64,000 nt of DNA from Venturia oleaginea (GCA_013176395.1 JABMLP010000007.1:186001-250000); one strand, 5' to 3'. Shown: positions 23,187 through 34,358, counted from the stretch's first letter. Notes: a model not told the origin generated them from the letters alone. A program made the numbers and translations.

Positions 23187-25000
23187 ACGTACTCCACCAC
23201 CCAACCGCTCAAAATTTCTTGGCACGACCATCTCATGTTACGACTCTTTAATTTTTTCGCTATCAACAATAGATTCTAAGTCCGTCGTGCTGCTATCTGA
23301 TTCAGAAGATATCTCGATATCTTTTTTACAAGTTTGCGCATTATGCCCAGTTACGCCGCAGTTCCCACAGCGCCGTTGAGTTGGTCGGGCTATTTCTTGA
23401 TCACCGATACCACGAGCCTTCTTCGATCCCTGAGGCGCTACAGACGCCTCTGCAGCTACCTGCGCTGCTGCAGTCCCATACTCAATAGTACCACCTTGCT
23501 GGATCCGCTTCCTTTTGCGCGATTTTCGCTTCGTTATTACTGCCAATTGCTCTTCAAGCTCGTGGTTGCGCGCAACGAGTAGAGCGTTTTGGTGAAGCAT
23601 CAATTTAGCGCCCTAAACAACATGGGAAAAGCCAGCCTGCGCAGTAACTGGTGACCGAGTAAAAGACTCGCTTACGAGCTTGGATTGGGATCCAAATTCA
23701 TGAGTATTGCTTGTAGTCTTTGCCTGCCACGGCGTTTCTGGGAGACGGGGTTCTGGCGGGGTACGTAGCCGTACTTCAAGGCGGTCCAATACCGCCTGCG
23801 CGTCGATAGGGACTAGCCCTACTGCCTCAAAGGCCTTTTGACAGTTCTCGTTTGTAAACACGTCGAAAAACGCGTCTTTGAAGGCAGGGAGAAAGCCTTC
23901 CTTGTTGATATGGTACACGCGTCGGCGCGCCAAGTCACGGATGCGTTGGGAGTACTTGCGCTTCAACGGCGAGAAGCCGGCCGCGTCAAGGGGCTGGAGT
24001 ATATGCAACGATTGCGATGGCATGCAGAGGGTTAGAATCTTATTTTCGAGGCAGTAGTCCTTAAAATTCTGGTTGAGATGGCTCTCATGGCCGTCCAAAA
24101 TGAGTAGCCTGTACCCCCCACCTGCCGCGCCTTTGTATGCGCGTCAAAATGCTTCAACCACTCAAGACCAAGCGCGTTATTTGTCCAGCCGTTCTCAGAG
24201 ACTCAAAGCTTCCAATTGCGCGGTATATCTGCCTCCTCGTACCACGCAGAGATGTGAACGCGTCCTTTGTAGATAATGAAGGGTGGGGTTGCATACCCAG
24301 CGGCGCAGATACTCTGGATAACCGTAGCCCATTCGCGATCGCCCGGCTGAATGAGTTCCGGCCTTGTACGTCTCTCGGAGGCTGTAACGACCTTCATTGA
24401 CCCAATAACACCCATCTGGAAGCCAATCTCGTCAAAGTTGTGTGTATCCTCGTCGTGGACGCCGTACTTGGCTTTGGTATCTGCAACGAGCTTGAACCAC
24501 GCGCCAATAATCTCTGGATCTTCCTGTAGTATCCTCTGCCTATCCTTGGCTCGGTTGAAGGCCATCTTGAGCTCATCTGAGCGCGTAACGAACCTCTCAG
24601 CCCAGTTTTTGCCCACTAGCTCTCCACCGCGTATAGCAAGCAGTTTATCGGCCATATCTGCTACCTCACAAAGCCGGGGCGCAAATCATCGCGAATCGAG
24701 GTCAAGGATGTATCGTACAAGCGTTTGCTCTTCGGCAAGGGTAAGTTTCCGACCATTTGGTGGTGTTTCGAGGATAAATGGGACTCCTTTAACGCGCTCA
24801 GAGAGGATTCGCTGTTTAACGTCAAAGGCACGAGCGGCGGCCCGTTGGCTTCGGAATTGGCCGGCTTGGAGGGCTTGGAGTGCGAGCTGGATTCTCCCTT
24901 CGTGTTGGAGTAATAGTGCGTTTCGTTGTTCAGACATAATCACATAAGAGGAATGTTAGAAGTCTTGGCAGATTTTGAGCGGTTGGGTGGTGGAACACGT
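23187..25000 (-). mobile_element. Fot1/pogo-type DNA transposon, inactive copy
   Basis: Terminal inverted repeats at 23187-23215 and 24972-25000 (27 of 29 match, ACGT..TCCACCACCCAACC) are each flanked by TA (23185-23186 and 25001-25002), the usual pogo target duplication. The 1.8-kb length and the enclosed DDE transposase fit Fot1-like elements. Confidence 0.9.
23238..24937 (-). pseudogene. pogo/Fot1 transposase with C-terminal CCHC knuckle, broken
   Basis: The ATG at 24937 starts a psq/CENP-B-like helix-turn-helix region (QRAAARAFDVKQRIL). Then come a CENPB-type second helix-turn-helix (KNWAERFVTR), DEIGFQMG with the first Asp, LILDGHESH with the second, and PSQSLHILQPLD with the third. The coiled-coil tail contains CGNCGVTGHNAQTC, a zinc knuckle. 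The reading sense is broken by TGA at 24686-24688, by a TGA near 24203, by a one-base frameshift in the G-rich run near 24120, and by TAG at 23613-23615. Such proteins bind the element ends and move it; this copy cannot make an intact protein. Confidence 0.85.
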
Positions 25001-25315
25001 TATATATTAACCTAGCTTTATACCCAAAATAAGAGAAGTAAACGGCACGGAATAGGAACGAGGAGACGATAGCAGCTGGAAAGACAAGGGGCGGCATAGA
25101 ACGGTTCATCATAACATCCAAAGAGACCATCGAATCCCTAACATAAAGCGCAGCTAACAAAGGTATCCCAAACACTCACAATCCCGCAAAAAACGGTAAG
25201 ACTACAATCTCATCAAGTCATTATCCAACAACCATATCGAAACACCATCAAGACCCCCAGAAAAAAACGATGCCCTTGTGGGCCAAAACCTCAAAGGATA
25301 GAATGTACGTACGCT
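25001..25315. other. 3' flank of ASPM-like gene
   Basis: 314 bp between the pogo end and the ASPM-like stop codon, with no gene. Confidence 0.5.
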
Positions 25316-28300
25316 TCACCAAACCCCCCTCTTCCTCTGCCTGATCTTCCTACCACCCCTAACCTTCTCCCTAGCCGCCCACCCCCTCGCCATCGTCTGG
25401 AAATTTATAATATCATCCAATAAAGCATCAATCCTCCTAATAAGCACATTCCTCCACGCCCTCTGCAACACCGTCGCCGCACCTACAACCCTCTCCCTCG
25501 CACACACAACTCTGGCACAATTATGTGCCAATTGCGCCAACTGCACACGCTTTGAAATATTTTTGCGAATACGGTACTGGCGGAAGACTCTCTGGAGAGT
25601 CATGGCAGCGCGATGAGTATGGCTCAAGGGCAAGAGGCGAGAGGAGAGGTAGGTGAGTGTTGTAAGGGTGAGACTGTTCGACGGGATGGGTGTACCGCCG
25701 TTAGGCATGAAGAGTGTTGTGAACGATGGCGAGCAGCCCAGTGCTCGAAGTTTGCCTGGCAACGTCGTTGGTTTTGCATTCGCTGATTGCGGGAAGTATG
25801 GAAGGTATGCATCCACGATACACTCCAGCACTCTTGAGTCGGCGAACGAGCTCGTGAGGTTGTTGACTTTGAGGCCTTGGAGAGCAGTAATACTTTGAGC
25901 CCAACTGAGTAGTAGCTTGGAGCAAGACTTGAGGTTAAGATTCGGTTCCGGAGACATGGGAGTTACATGTTCCAGAAATCCAGCCGTAATATCGTTACCC
26001 CTTCGAGCTTTGACACGGAAGTGTTGTATTTCCCGTTTGAGCTCTTGCCAATTCACCAAACTGGAGAGACTACAATGGCCAACCACAGCCCAAAGAAGGC
26101 TAAGCGTCTTCTCGCGATGTCCATCAACGATATCGTCAGCCATGATGTTGCACGACGCCTTCGTAGCCGCGCCACTAAGCGTCGTCAACGCCGAAAGCGC
26201 AATCTGAACATTGTAAATCTTCTGTGTCCTCCCCGCACATGGAAATTTAAGATGTTGAGACAGGATCCATGCTTCAGCTGGATCTTCGCTCCAAGAACTC
26301 GTCAAGACCTCACCCGTAGGCATGGAAATTGACATGCTTTGGTTTTCATCAGAGGAGTAAAAAGGACCGGCACTATCATCAGCTGATCTGTTGAACAGGA
26401 TGAGTTCGACGAGACGAGTGAGCATAACGCCGTCGCGGAGATCGATGGCGAGGTTGGTGATTTGATATTGGAATTCTTGGAGGGGGTATTGGATTGTTTC
26501 GAGCGTGTAGTTGAGGTGGCTTAGTTGTCGAGCGATGTCGCCGAGGGATGGGAGGAGGAGGCCGCCGAGAGCGGTCAAGACAGCGGTGGACGATTTGTAT
26601 GGCGAAGAAAATTGGAACAGACAGTCTTTAATGAGATCTTTGCTCTTTGCTTGGTCCAACAGGGAGACGAGCATCAAGCTACGAAGGACAGTGCGTCGCC
26701 ATGCCCAGCCTTGGGAGCCAAAGTCGTCAGCTGTCTGGGTATTGGACCTCGCGATGTTGGCAATCATTCCTTTCGACCTCACAGCATCGTCGTGCTTGAC
26801 GAGGAATGCATCCAAGAATCGCTCAACAGCGCGTCGGGCACTTCGAGCTTTTCTCTCCGAATCATCTGCTGCACTTGAGCCTGTGGACAACCGATTGCCA
26901 TCCGTAGAGGAAGTAGAAGAGTGAATGTTGACGTTCGAGGCTGCCATATTTCCTGATCGGCGAGGCTTTGGCATCGACACCTCTCTTCCAACAATGACTT
27001 CCGCCGCCGCTTGAAGAACAGCCAAGTCATACGTCCCGCTGAACAGGGACAAGAATTTCTTCTTGAGACCAACATCGTCCTTAATCCGGGAGACCTTCAT
27101 GAGCATATCTTTCGGGATCTTTAGTGCGCCATACAGCAGCGAAGCCTGCAATCGCTTGTGTAGAAGAGGTATCTGAGGGTCATGGTACACAGTGAGAAGC
27201 TGCTTTCGAAGCCCAGCTTGATCAGCAGGGTCTTTGTACGTCCCATGCGGTTCGAAAATGCTGTTGACCAACTGAGACAATGCAATCTCTTGGTAATCCA
27301 GCCAATGATCCTCATAGAGCTCCGGATGTACCAAGTCCTCACTGAGAACCTGATACTTGGTGGAATGTTGCTGCGTCTTTTGTAGCAAGAACGGTTTTTT
27401 TGGCGGAGGAGCTTGAGTCGACTGAGCTTGCGGCACGACTTTGGTGGTTTCGTCCAAAGGAGGCAATGTGCGAGCCCGTGCGAATAGAGACTCCCCAGCA
27501 GTCTTGACAATCGCAGAAGCCCTCATGCTCGGTTTGGATTCGTATTTCAAAGTTCTCGCCCTTGTAGGCTGAGGACTGTATGCAAGTATACTGTCAGACC
27601 CAGTACGCTTCTTGGGCGACTTGAATTCTTCCAAGCGCACCATCTTCGGATGAGATGGTGCTGATTTCTTGTCTGGCGTGGCATTTCTCACTCCTGCCAT
27701 ATTCAGCCGAGTCTTGGCCAGATCTCTCAGAGGGCGTTTTGAACTCTTCGATTCGACATGGAAGCCATCTGGTGACAAGTTTTCCTTGCCTGTTGGTGCA
27801 CCGGGCACATCCCCTTCGAAAGAGACACTCTGGGGGGGTTTTTTGGATTGTTGTAGAGGGGCTCGTTTGGGTGCAACTGCCAAGGATTTCCTGAAAGAAG
27901 ATTTCTTTCGATCTTGTGTTGATGATTGGCGCAGGGACGGGCGAAGTGGCGTGTGCTCGTCTTCCTCAGACCATGTTACCAAATCAAATCCAACATCAGG
28001 GGTACACTCTCTTCCCCGTCGATCTTGTTTGCTGTCTACCATACTTGCGCCAGGATGAATGGTAAATACAGTGGTATCCTCGGGGATGTATATAGTTCTC
28101 CTTCGAGCCTCCTTTTTCAACAAACTTGATTTTGCCTGCCCATTCTCCGAGCCGGTCTTTGATGTGGTTGCAGATGTCTCGGAAGCTGTTGCGAGCTTGT
28201 CTGACAAAATGGACGAAACTCGTCTTCTCCGTGGTTGTGCTCCCAGAACGCTCTGTCTCTTGCTGCTCGATCGATGTAAGCCTCGTATAGAGCTTTCTTC

Positions 28301-28567
28301 AGCTGATCCAGCGCTTGGACCAGCCATACTAGTCGCGTCTTCGTGGATAGTTATTGATTGTCTTGCAGATGGCGCAAGACTGACTCTCCTTCGTGGTGCA
28401 GCTTTTCGTGGCTGTTGTGCTTGTAGTTCTGTTGTGTATTGTATGTCCGCAGTATCTTCATACATAGTGGAGAGCGCATACGGCTGTGTATAGGGATCTG
28501 GATAGGATTGTCCTAGAAAATTCGGCGCAAAAGGAGGATATGGCGTTCCAGCTGTATAGCGATTCAT
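25316..28567 (-). CDS. ASPM: ASPM/Asp-type spindle-pole protein with CH domains and IQ motifs
   Basis: A single uninterrupted exon of 1083 residues from the ATG at 28567. The N-terminal ~450 residues are basic, Ser/Pro-rich and probably disordered. A helical region follows (about 400-560) with PLLHKRLQASLLYGALKIPK. A calponin-homology-like domain starts near residue 700 (NLAIDLRDGVMLTRLVELIL), and a second CH segment near 880-930 has LLLSWAQSI and DSRVLECIVDAYLP. Three IQ-like helices close the protein (LQRVFRQYRIRK, LQRAWRNVLIRR, and a weaker one). This order matches animal Asp/ASPM, which focuses spindle microtubules at poles and binds calmodulin through the IQ motifs. The fungal protein has a few IQ motifs against dozens in vertebrates. 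Confidence 0.85.
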   Translation of the reverse strand: MNRYTAGTPYPPFAPNFLGQSYPDPYTQPYALSTMYEDTADIQYTTELQAQQPRKAAPRRRVSLAPSARQSITIHEDATSMAGPSAGSAEESSIRGLHRSSSKRQSVLGAQPRRRRVSSILSDKLATASETSATTSKTGSENGQAKSSLLKKEARRRTIYIPEDTTVFTIHPGASMVDSKQDRRGRECTPDVGFDLVTWSEEDEHTPLRPSLRQSSTQDRKKSSFRKSLAVAPKRAPLQQSKKPPQSVSFEGDVPGAPTGKENLSPDGFHVESKSSKRPLRDLAKTRLNMAGVRNATPDKKSAPSHPKMVRLEEFKSPKKRTGSDSILAYSPQPTRARTLKYESKPSMRASAIVKTAGESLFARARTLPPLDETTKVVPQAQSTQAPPPKKPFLLQKTQQHSTKYQVLSEDLVHPELYEDHWLDYQEIALSQLVNSIFEPHGTYKDPADQAGLRKQLLTVYHDPQIPLLHKRLQASLLYGALKIPKDMLMKVSRIKDDVGLKKKFLSLFSGTYDLAVLQAAAEVIVGREVSMPKPRRSGNMAASNVNIHSSTSSTDGNRLSTGSSAADDSERKARSARRAVERFLDAFLVKHDDAVRSKGMIANIARSNTQTADDFGSQGWAWRRTVLRSLMLVSLLDQAKSKDLIKDCLFQFSSPYKSSTAVLTALGGLLLPSLGDIARQLSHLNYTLETIQYPLQEFQYQITNLAIDLRDGVMLTRLVELILFNRSADDSAGPFYSSDENQSMSISMPTGEVLTSSWSEDPAEAWILSQHLKFPCAGRTQKIYNVQIALSALTTLSGAATKASCNIMADDIVDGHREKTLSLLWAVVGHCSLSSLVNWQELKREIQHFRVKARRGNDITAGFLEHVTPMSPEPNLNLKSCSKLLLSWAQSITALQGLKVNNLTSSFADSRVLECIVDAYLPYFPQSANAKPTTLPGKLRALGCSPSFTTLFMPNGGTPIPSNSLTLTTLTYLSSRLLPLSHTHRAAMTLQRVFRQYRIRKNISKRVQLAQLAHNCARVVCARERVVGAATVLQRAWRNVLIRRIDALLDDIINFQTMARGWAAREKVRGGRKIRQRKRGVW

Positions 28568-30562
28568 TGTAGGTCGTGGTTGCTTTGCGCTCAAAACACG
28601 TCGGAATGTTGTCCAGGCGCATAAAACACCTCAGGCTGGGATGTCGATGCAGATGAATGACTTATAGTCGCGGAACGAAGGGCAAGGTTATAACGCGAGA
28701 TAGAATTTAGTGATTGAAGCAATCATCTGGTGTAGATGTTTGTGTTTTGCGATGGATAAAACATCGGATGAAAAGGGGAATCGCAGCATGGTTGCGTTGC
28801 CATGGAAAACAAGCTGCCCTTTTGGGAACCGGCCCTAAATATAGACCAAAACATCAAATTCTTTGCACTGACGCAAAGCTCCCCATCGACAAATACCACC
28901 AATAATGTGCAACTTCGTCTTGTTCTTCGGTTCATGTCTACTGCAGAGCAAGCACGATTTTTCGAAGCTCGCCTTGGTCTGAAGCAAAGTCGGAAATCTC
29001 GTCAAGCAAACCCTCCCCGCCTTATGCCTACTTCCCAGATCATTCCAACCGGAGAAATTGTATCGGTATACCTCTCGACGAGAAAATTCAGCTCAGTGCT
29101 GACCACCGCTTTCCGCTTCTTCAGTAAATTCCCCGAATATATTTTTCTTGTTACAGCAACCGAAATATACAGTAGAACTTAGCTAGGTGGATTGTCCCTT
29201 GGCTTGTTTTGGGCGCCGTCTCTGCGGAATCCGATCCAAAGCGCAATAGACGCGCAGCATGGCCGTACTTTTGTACATGCAACGCCAAATTGGAACGAAA
29301 CCCGTCCTCTTCTCCGTCGCTTTATGTACGAATACAATACTCATCACGTCACGAAGATATCTTATTCCTCCAATTGTCGGGATCGCAACAACTCGGAATC
29401 TGCTTCACGCGCATCGATACAATCTCCACGAGATTACCTAGTCGCATTGTAGCTTCGTCGCTTCGAGTGTCCTTGTAGCGTGTTCTATTAGTTTGTCTCT
29501 CTCCTTGCTCTTACGTTCCTTACTAACTCCTAGTATTCTATCCTATCATATCTGCTCACCGGACATCCTGCGTCGCCACGCGTTACCCGCCGTCCTTTGG
29601 GAATGAATAGGTTCTTCGAAGATGGTATTCGACCTGACAATGGCGAAAGACCCGTGGCCAAAGAGGTGTCCAATACCGAAATAACGTTTAACTCGTTTAG
29701 CGTCGATCTATCGTTCAACATCGTTTAACGTCGATCAATCAATTCCGCCATACAAACTTCCTGTCCTATAATATTGTCCATGTAATAATGATCTGAAAAT
29801 ATGTAGAAACGTGGAGCAAATTTTAGCAAGACTGTAAGCCATGCTGCATATCTCATAAATCAGACCTCTTTTGGTCGCGTACTCAGATCTACCCATACCT
29901 CGTCTCGCCGCTTGGGCGCAGAGCGGAAAATGAGTTAGGAGTAAATCTAAGCACGCGCGTATTAAAGAGCATCTGACTCATGAGATACAGTCATGCACGC
30001 ATAGACTGAAAAACGTCTACGGAGTCGGAAGTACCCCTCCCATTCCCAATATCACCTAATATCGGCTATCGCTGCGGTATAAGATTCTTTGAGCGCCGAC
30101 CACCCGGTTTTTCAGATCATTTTTACACTGACGATATGAAAGTTCTAGATTTAATTAGAGCCCTGAAGATCGCAGGTTATAAATATCCTCATGAACCAAT
30201 AAACGAGGATATTTACAGCATGCGATCGAGTGGTTTCTAAGAGCTACGACAGCTGACCATGAAAATCATGCTGATTAAACACGTTGCTTAACATCGATCT
30301 GTCGCTTACGCCTTATAACCTTCCTATCTCAGAAAACCGTGGTTGGTTGGTTGGTTGGTTGGTGGCTATATGGCATAAGTAGTGACTCTTTACTCGATTG
30401 CATACTCCAAATGTCCTCGTTCGCTCAAAGAGCACAATACAGCAGTCTTTTTCCATCCGGGGCAATGGCCGAGGTACCAAATTGCATTCGCACTTTGAAG
30501 CATATATTCAGTCCTCCCATGAACACGTTTGATCTCTAACGCAGGATCTCTATTTTCCAACC
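28568..30562. other. 2-kb intergenic region with simple repeat
   Basis: Open frames at 28802-29182 and 29192-29478 have no recognisable motifs. Around 29670-29745 short variants of CGTTTAACGTCGATC recur, suggesting an old repeat remnant. A GGTT microsatellite lies at 30341-30362. The 3' part serves as upstream region of the esterase gene. Confidence 0.4.
30341..30362. repeat. GGTT microsatellite
   Basis: Five tandem GGTT units plus GG, about 200 bp upstream of the esterase start. Confidence 0.9.
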
Positions 30563-31379
30563 ATGAAGTTCAACTCCTCATTTCTGTTGTGTACCCTGGC
30601 GATGGCCCAGGCTGCAACTCCAAAGCTCCTGATCTGCTCGGATAGCACGACAGCAAATTACGCCCCGAATAACCCTCTTCAAGGTTGGGGCTTCCACATC
30701 GGAGCATACCTCAGCATTCCAGTCGATAATCTAGCCGTACCCGGTCGCTCGACACGGTCATACATTGCAGAAGGAAGATGGAAAACATTGCTCGACAAAA
30801 CGTTCGCAGGAGACATTGTTATGATTGAGATGGGTCATAATGATGATGCGGGTCAAACAAGAGGTGAGCTCGAAAATGGAGAACGCAAACTGGGAAGGTG
30901 ATGAAACTGATGCGAGAATTTCAACAGGCCCATACGATGACCGCGCTACTCTTCCAGGATCAGGAGAGGAGACAAGAGTCGTCGGAAAAGTCGTAGTCCA
31001 CACCTTCGGCTGGTACCTTCGCGCCATGATCGCCGACGTCCGAAGAAAGAACGCCATCCCAATCATCTCAGGCATGGTCCCTCGTAATATTTGGTTCGGT
31101 AATACCTTCAAGGTAAAGTATGACTTCACCGAAACCGCTCGGCAAGTCGCTGCGATGGAGAAGGTGGAATTCATTGATCATACCAGATTCTCTGTTTCCG
31201 CCTTCCAGAAGCTGGGACCGATAGGAGCGAAGAAATTGTTTCCGATTGATAATACGCATACCAATGATGCCGGGTCTGTTCTTAACGCGGAGGCTTTCGT
31301 GCGGGCGGTAGTTTGTGGAAGGAGTCGTCTGGCGGCGTCGTTGAGTCCTAGGGGGCGAGCATTTAAAGGCTGTGTGTAA
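30563..31379 (+). CDS. secreted rhamnogalacturonan acetylesterase (CE12-type SGNH hydrolase)
   Basis: Two exons (30563-30863 and 30928-31379, 64-bp intron) give 250 residues, the usual family length. A signal peptide covers about residues 1-17. SGNH blocks are visible: CSDSTTA with nucleophile Ser28, VPGRSTRSY with the oxyanion Gly, GHND with Asn, and DNTHTNDAG with the catalytic Asp and His near the C-terminus. The usual GDS triplet reads SDS here. The enzyme removes acetyl groups from the rhamnogalacturonan I backbone of plant pectin, helping lyases and hydrolases, so the product is expected outside the cell. It suggests a plant-associated or litter-degrading lifestyle. Neighbouring DNA is repeat-rich and no other pectin genes are nearby. 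Confidence 0.9.
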
Positions 31380-31967
31380 ACTCAATTTCAATACATTCCG
31401 TAGCCCTGGTCAGTCCGACTTCCACTGATATACTATACACTTTGGTCGCATATTCGTATATAAATAACACATCCTCGCAGCAACCCTTTTCACCTCCAAC
31501 AAAAGCCAGATAAAGCAAAATCATACTTATTATTAACATGATCTATAGTATCGTACGGAAAAGATCACGTTTTCCAGCCGCCCAATATATTTTCCCTCTA
31601 GCCATCACCAAAAGCAGTCCTATCTCCAAGATTCTAATCATCTAAAAAGTAAAGTACCCTTTAGAAAATCTCTCTTTCTATATTACGGCTCTACATCTCA
31701 TCGATCGTACGAGCGTTTCAACTAAGCTTTTACTCAAACTCGATCTTATACCTTTACTTACTACATAGAGGAATAGCTATAGACCAAGCACCTACGTACG
31801 TAGAATCCTATTTCGAGATGGAAAATAACAGATACTATAGGTTCGAATCCTAGTAATTTAGGAATTAAGCGGGTATACCTTCTACGATCGGGATATCCTT
31901 ACTTCGATTTCGGTTATATAACTCGGCCTCGTCCAGCCTACCTATCAAAAAAGTAATATTGGATTAT
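31380..31967. other. TA-rich intergenic DNA
   Basis: No gene. Composition becomes strongly AT- and TA-rich from about 31430, consistent with degraded repeat DNA bordering the LTRs. Confidence 0.4.
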
Positions 31968-32368
31968 TGTTACGGATACTGTCACGTGGAACGTTTAGTG
32001 ACATGTATGGCGCGTTTCCTTTTTGATTAGTAAGTTGTTACACGGGATCGGAAGGATCATGTGAACGCTCGAGCCTTGGAAAAGCGAGCGCTCGACACGC
32101 TCGATTGTGAGCGCCACGAGCGCAGGATTTCTTAGGAGATGGATCTCTATATATAGGACGAGACTCTGCTCCCTCAGTGTCTCGTATCTTCACTCTCTAG
32201 TTACTTCGCTATTGCTTTTAGTTACTTAGCACAATTCACGACTCTTATATCTTGCAAGTCTCGCTTCACTTGTTTGATACGATATTGTCGCCCCGGACCA
32301 CTTGAACCCTACTGTACGGATTAGCCAAATCCAGCTATACTACTTTGAGTCATAGCCTCTGCGTAACA
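31968..32368 (+). mobile_element. solo LTR, family B (401 bp)
   Basis: It starts TGTTACGGATAC and ends GCGTAACA, with TG...CA termini and inverted TGTTAC/GTAACA ends. The flanking 5-mers ATTAT (31963-31967) and ATCAT (32369-32373) differ by one base and may be an aged target duplication. Inside are GAGCG-rich repeats (32065-32120), a TATATATA box at 32148-32155 and a CT-rich stretch after it, as in a promoter-bearing LTR. No internal retrotransposon region is present. Confidence 0.7.
32148..32155 (+). promoter_or_regulatory. TATA box of family B LTR
   Basis: TATATATA followed within ~35 bp by a CT-rich initiator-like stretch inside the LTR. Confidence 0.5.
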
Positions 32369-32753
32369 ATCATTCTATATTCAATAAGCTACGGAATTTT
32401 AGAAACTCTACCTGAAGTATCGTGATCCGGATATATTATCTTATTTTCTAAGTATTCTAACTCGGTTTTACTTCAACTTCGTATGTTACAAACTAATCGA
32501 CTTACTAAACGATTAATTGGACGTGTGTTACAGATCACCTCAAGACCAAAGAGCAGGGACAGCGGGACTTGCAGAGGATGGTTGGATAACAAGAAGTTGT
32601 TGTTAGGACTGATGTGGAGGGGAATCCTTTGGGCGCACAAGAGGGGACTCGTGCAACCAGGTCAGTCCTAAGAGAGAATAGTATGTGCAGGAGTCACGTG
32701 ATATTCCCACAGTTCCCACAGCACTTGGCATTGCCCACAGTGTGGGAAGTGTG

Positions 32754-34358
32754 AAAAAACAGCACACACAGCGAGAACTCAATTTTTGGAATTTACAGAA
32801 GTATCATCTAAGGATCATCAAAACACCTCTGCCAGTGGCCGCTCCGGCCTCTAGAGGCCATCGCGCGTCCCTCAGCGTCGATGAGATATCTCTAGAGTCG
32901 CCGTCGCGGCCACGGCAGAGCAAGCAGACGAATACATGAGCAAGCTACACGAACGATGCGTCCACCAAAGACAACAGCAACCATCTAGTCACTATCTCCC
33001 GGCTAGTCCATCACCCCAGATGACACTGCAACGCTCCGAGTCGACGAGTCACTGCTAGAACGGCAATACCTTCAACACAACTCAAACACCAGACGCCCGG
33101 TGCGCAACAATCGGCACCACACACCACTGCAACGACTAGACAACCTCTCCCAACGTCTTGGCAAACCGTCCTGCTACAAGCTGTTGCCCAGAGCCTTGAG
33201 CCTCTCCCCAAACTGTTGCCTCCCAGTTATGGCATTGGCAAGAGTAGGTGCGCGACACAGTAAGTAGTAAGGACGCATAGAAGGAGCCTATTGGCGGCAA
33301 ATCCCCTCCCTGTAAGCTAGCAGACGTAGCCTTGAGCCTCTCCCCAGACTGTTGCGTCCCAGTTATGGCATTGGCAAGAGTAGGTGCGCGATATAGCAAG
33401 CAGGGAGAGCGACTAGCAGCAGATAGGCTCCGACTATAAGACGACAGGTCTACAACACAATCGGTGCGACACGATACGGCAGCTGCTAGAGAACCTCATC
33501 TACTATCGTCTCCGCAAACCGTCCTGCTGCAAGCTGATGTCCAGAGCCTTGAGCCTCTCCCCAAACTGTTGCGTCCCAGTTATGGCATTGGCAAGAGTAG
33601 GTGCGCAACACAGTAAGCAGTAAGGACGTATAGAAGGAGCTTATTGGCGGCAAATCCCCTCCCTACAAGCCAGCAGACGTAGCCTTGAGCCTCTCCCCAG
33701 ACTGTTGCGTCCCAGTTATGGCATTGGCAAGAGTAGGAGCGCGATATAGCAAGTAGGGAGAGCGACTAGCAGCAGATAGGCTCCGACTATAAGACGGCAG
33801 GTCTATAGCACGATCGGCGCCATACAATACGGCAGCTACCAGACAGCCTCGTCCACGGGCATACCCGGAGTATCACACCCAAGCAGCGAAATCACGACTA
33901 CGATGGTTACTATTGTCTCCAGCATCACACAACCAAATACACCGCCGCATAGGAATCTGGTGCAAGGCAACTTTCACAAGCAGAAACATACTTAGGGAAC
34001 CCATTGGCCTTGAGGGATAAGGCGAAACAGATAGACAAGCTGAGCATTAGAGGGAGACTGTAGGTAGAAGGATAGCGAAACACGAGGCATTGCCTCTTGA
34101 GTCTACATAGCACAGATATACTAGCAGAATAACCAGTATCTACAAGAGCCCGCGGGCATCTGGAGATACTGGTTAGGGGAAAAGGGGGAGGACCGAGGGG
34201 ACAGCTGGTCTTGTTTCAGTGAACGGGGCGAAGTGGGGCGCGGTGGATTATATAATCTATCACGTGTCGGCTGTCTGATGAAGTCCTCCTAACCGGACAT
34301 AGCTGCGTGATTAAGCGGCTGCAACCGAGTAGGATAAAATCAATCAATCAATCAATCA
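32754..34358 (+). mobile_element. non-coding retroelement with AATC tail and internal tandem repeats
   Basis: The insertion interrupts the family A LTR and is bracketed by GTGTGGGAAGTGTG (32740-32753 and 34359-34372; 16 bp if the preceding CA is counted). Its right end is (AATC)n at 34337-34358. A long target duplication plus a simple-repeat tail is the signature of target-primed reverse transcription (LINE or SINE). No frame with reverse transcriptase or gag features is present, so it must be mobilised in trans. It has a GC-rich 5' part with a perfect GGCCTCTAGAGGCC palindrome near 32850, and a nested tandem-repeat core. I see no RNA polymerase III A/B boxes. Confidence 0.75.
33161..33850 (+). 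repeat. two-copy 353-bp tandem repeat with nested ~65-bp units
   Basis: The sequence starting GCAAACCGTCCTGCT at 33161 repeats from 33514, a period of about 353 bp. Each unit holds two copies of a ~65-bp subunit beginning AGCCTTGAGCCTCTCCCC and containing GGCATTGGCAAGAGTAGG, so four subunits in all (near 33190, 33330, 33545 and 33680). Confidence 0.85.

Noticed and set aside
28802..29182. 126-codon plus-strand frame upstream of ASPM
   Set aside because: No motif, and it lies in a probable promoter region with AT-rich composition.
31845..31865. tRNA B-box-like GGTTCGAATCC
   Set aside because: Neither an acceptor stem, an A box nor an anticodon arm can be formed with upstream sequence, so it is a chance match or a remnant.
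33136..33399. Minus-strand frame of 87 codons inside the tandem repeats
   Set aside because: Its peptide repeats simply follow the DNA repeats and no domain is recognisable.
33161..33850. CRISPR-like regularly spaced repeats
   Set aside because: Units are long, nested tandem duplications with similar intervening sequence inside a eukaryotic retroelement, not short repeats with unique spacers.
34275..34300. Hammerhead-ribozyme-like CTGATGA followed by a GTCC/GGAC stem in the 3' part of the retroelement
   Set aside because: The obligatory GAAA after stem II is absent (ATAG instead) and no matching stem III/I with a cleavage site is visible.
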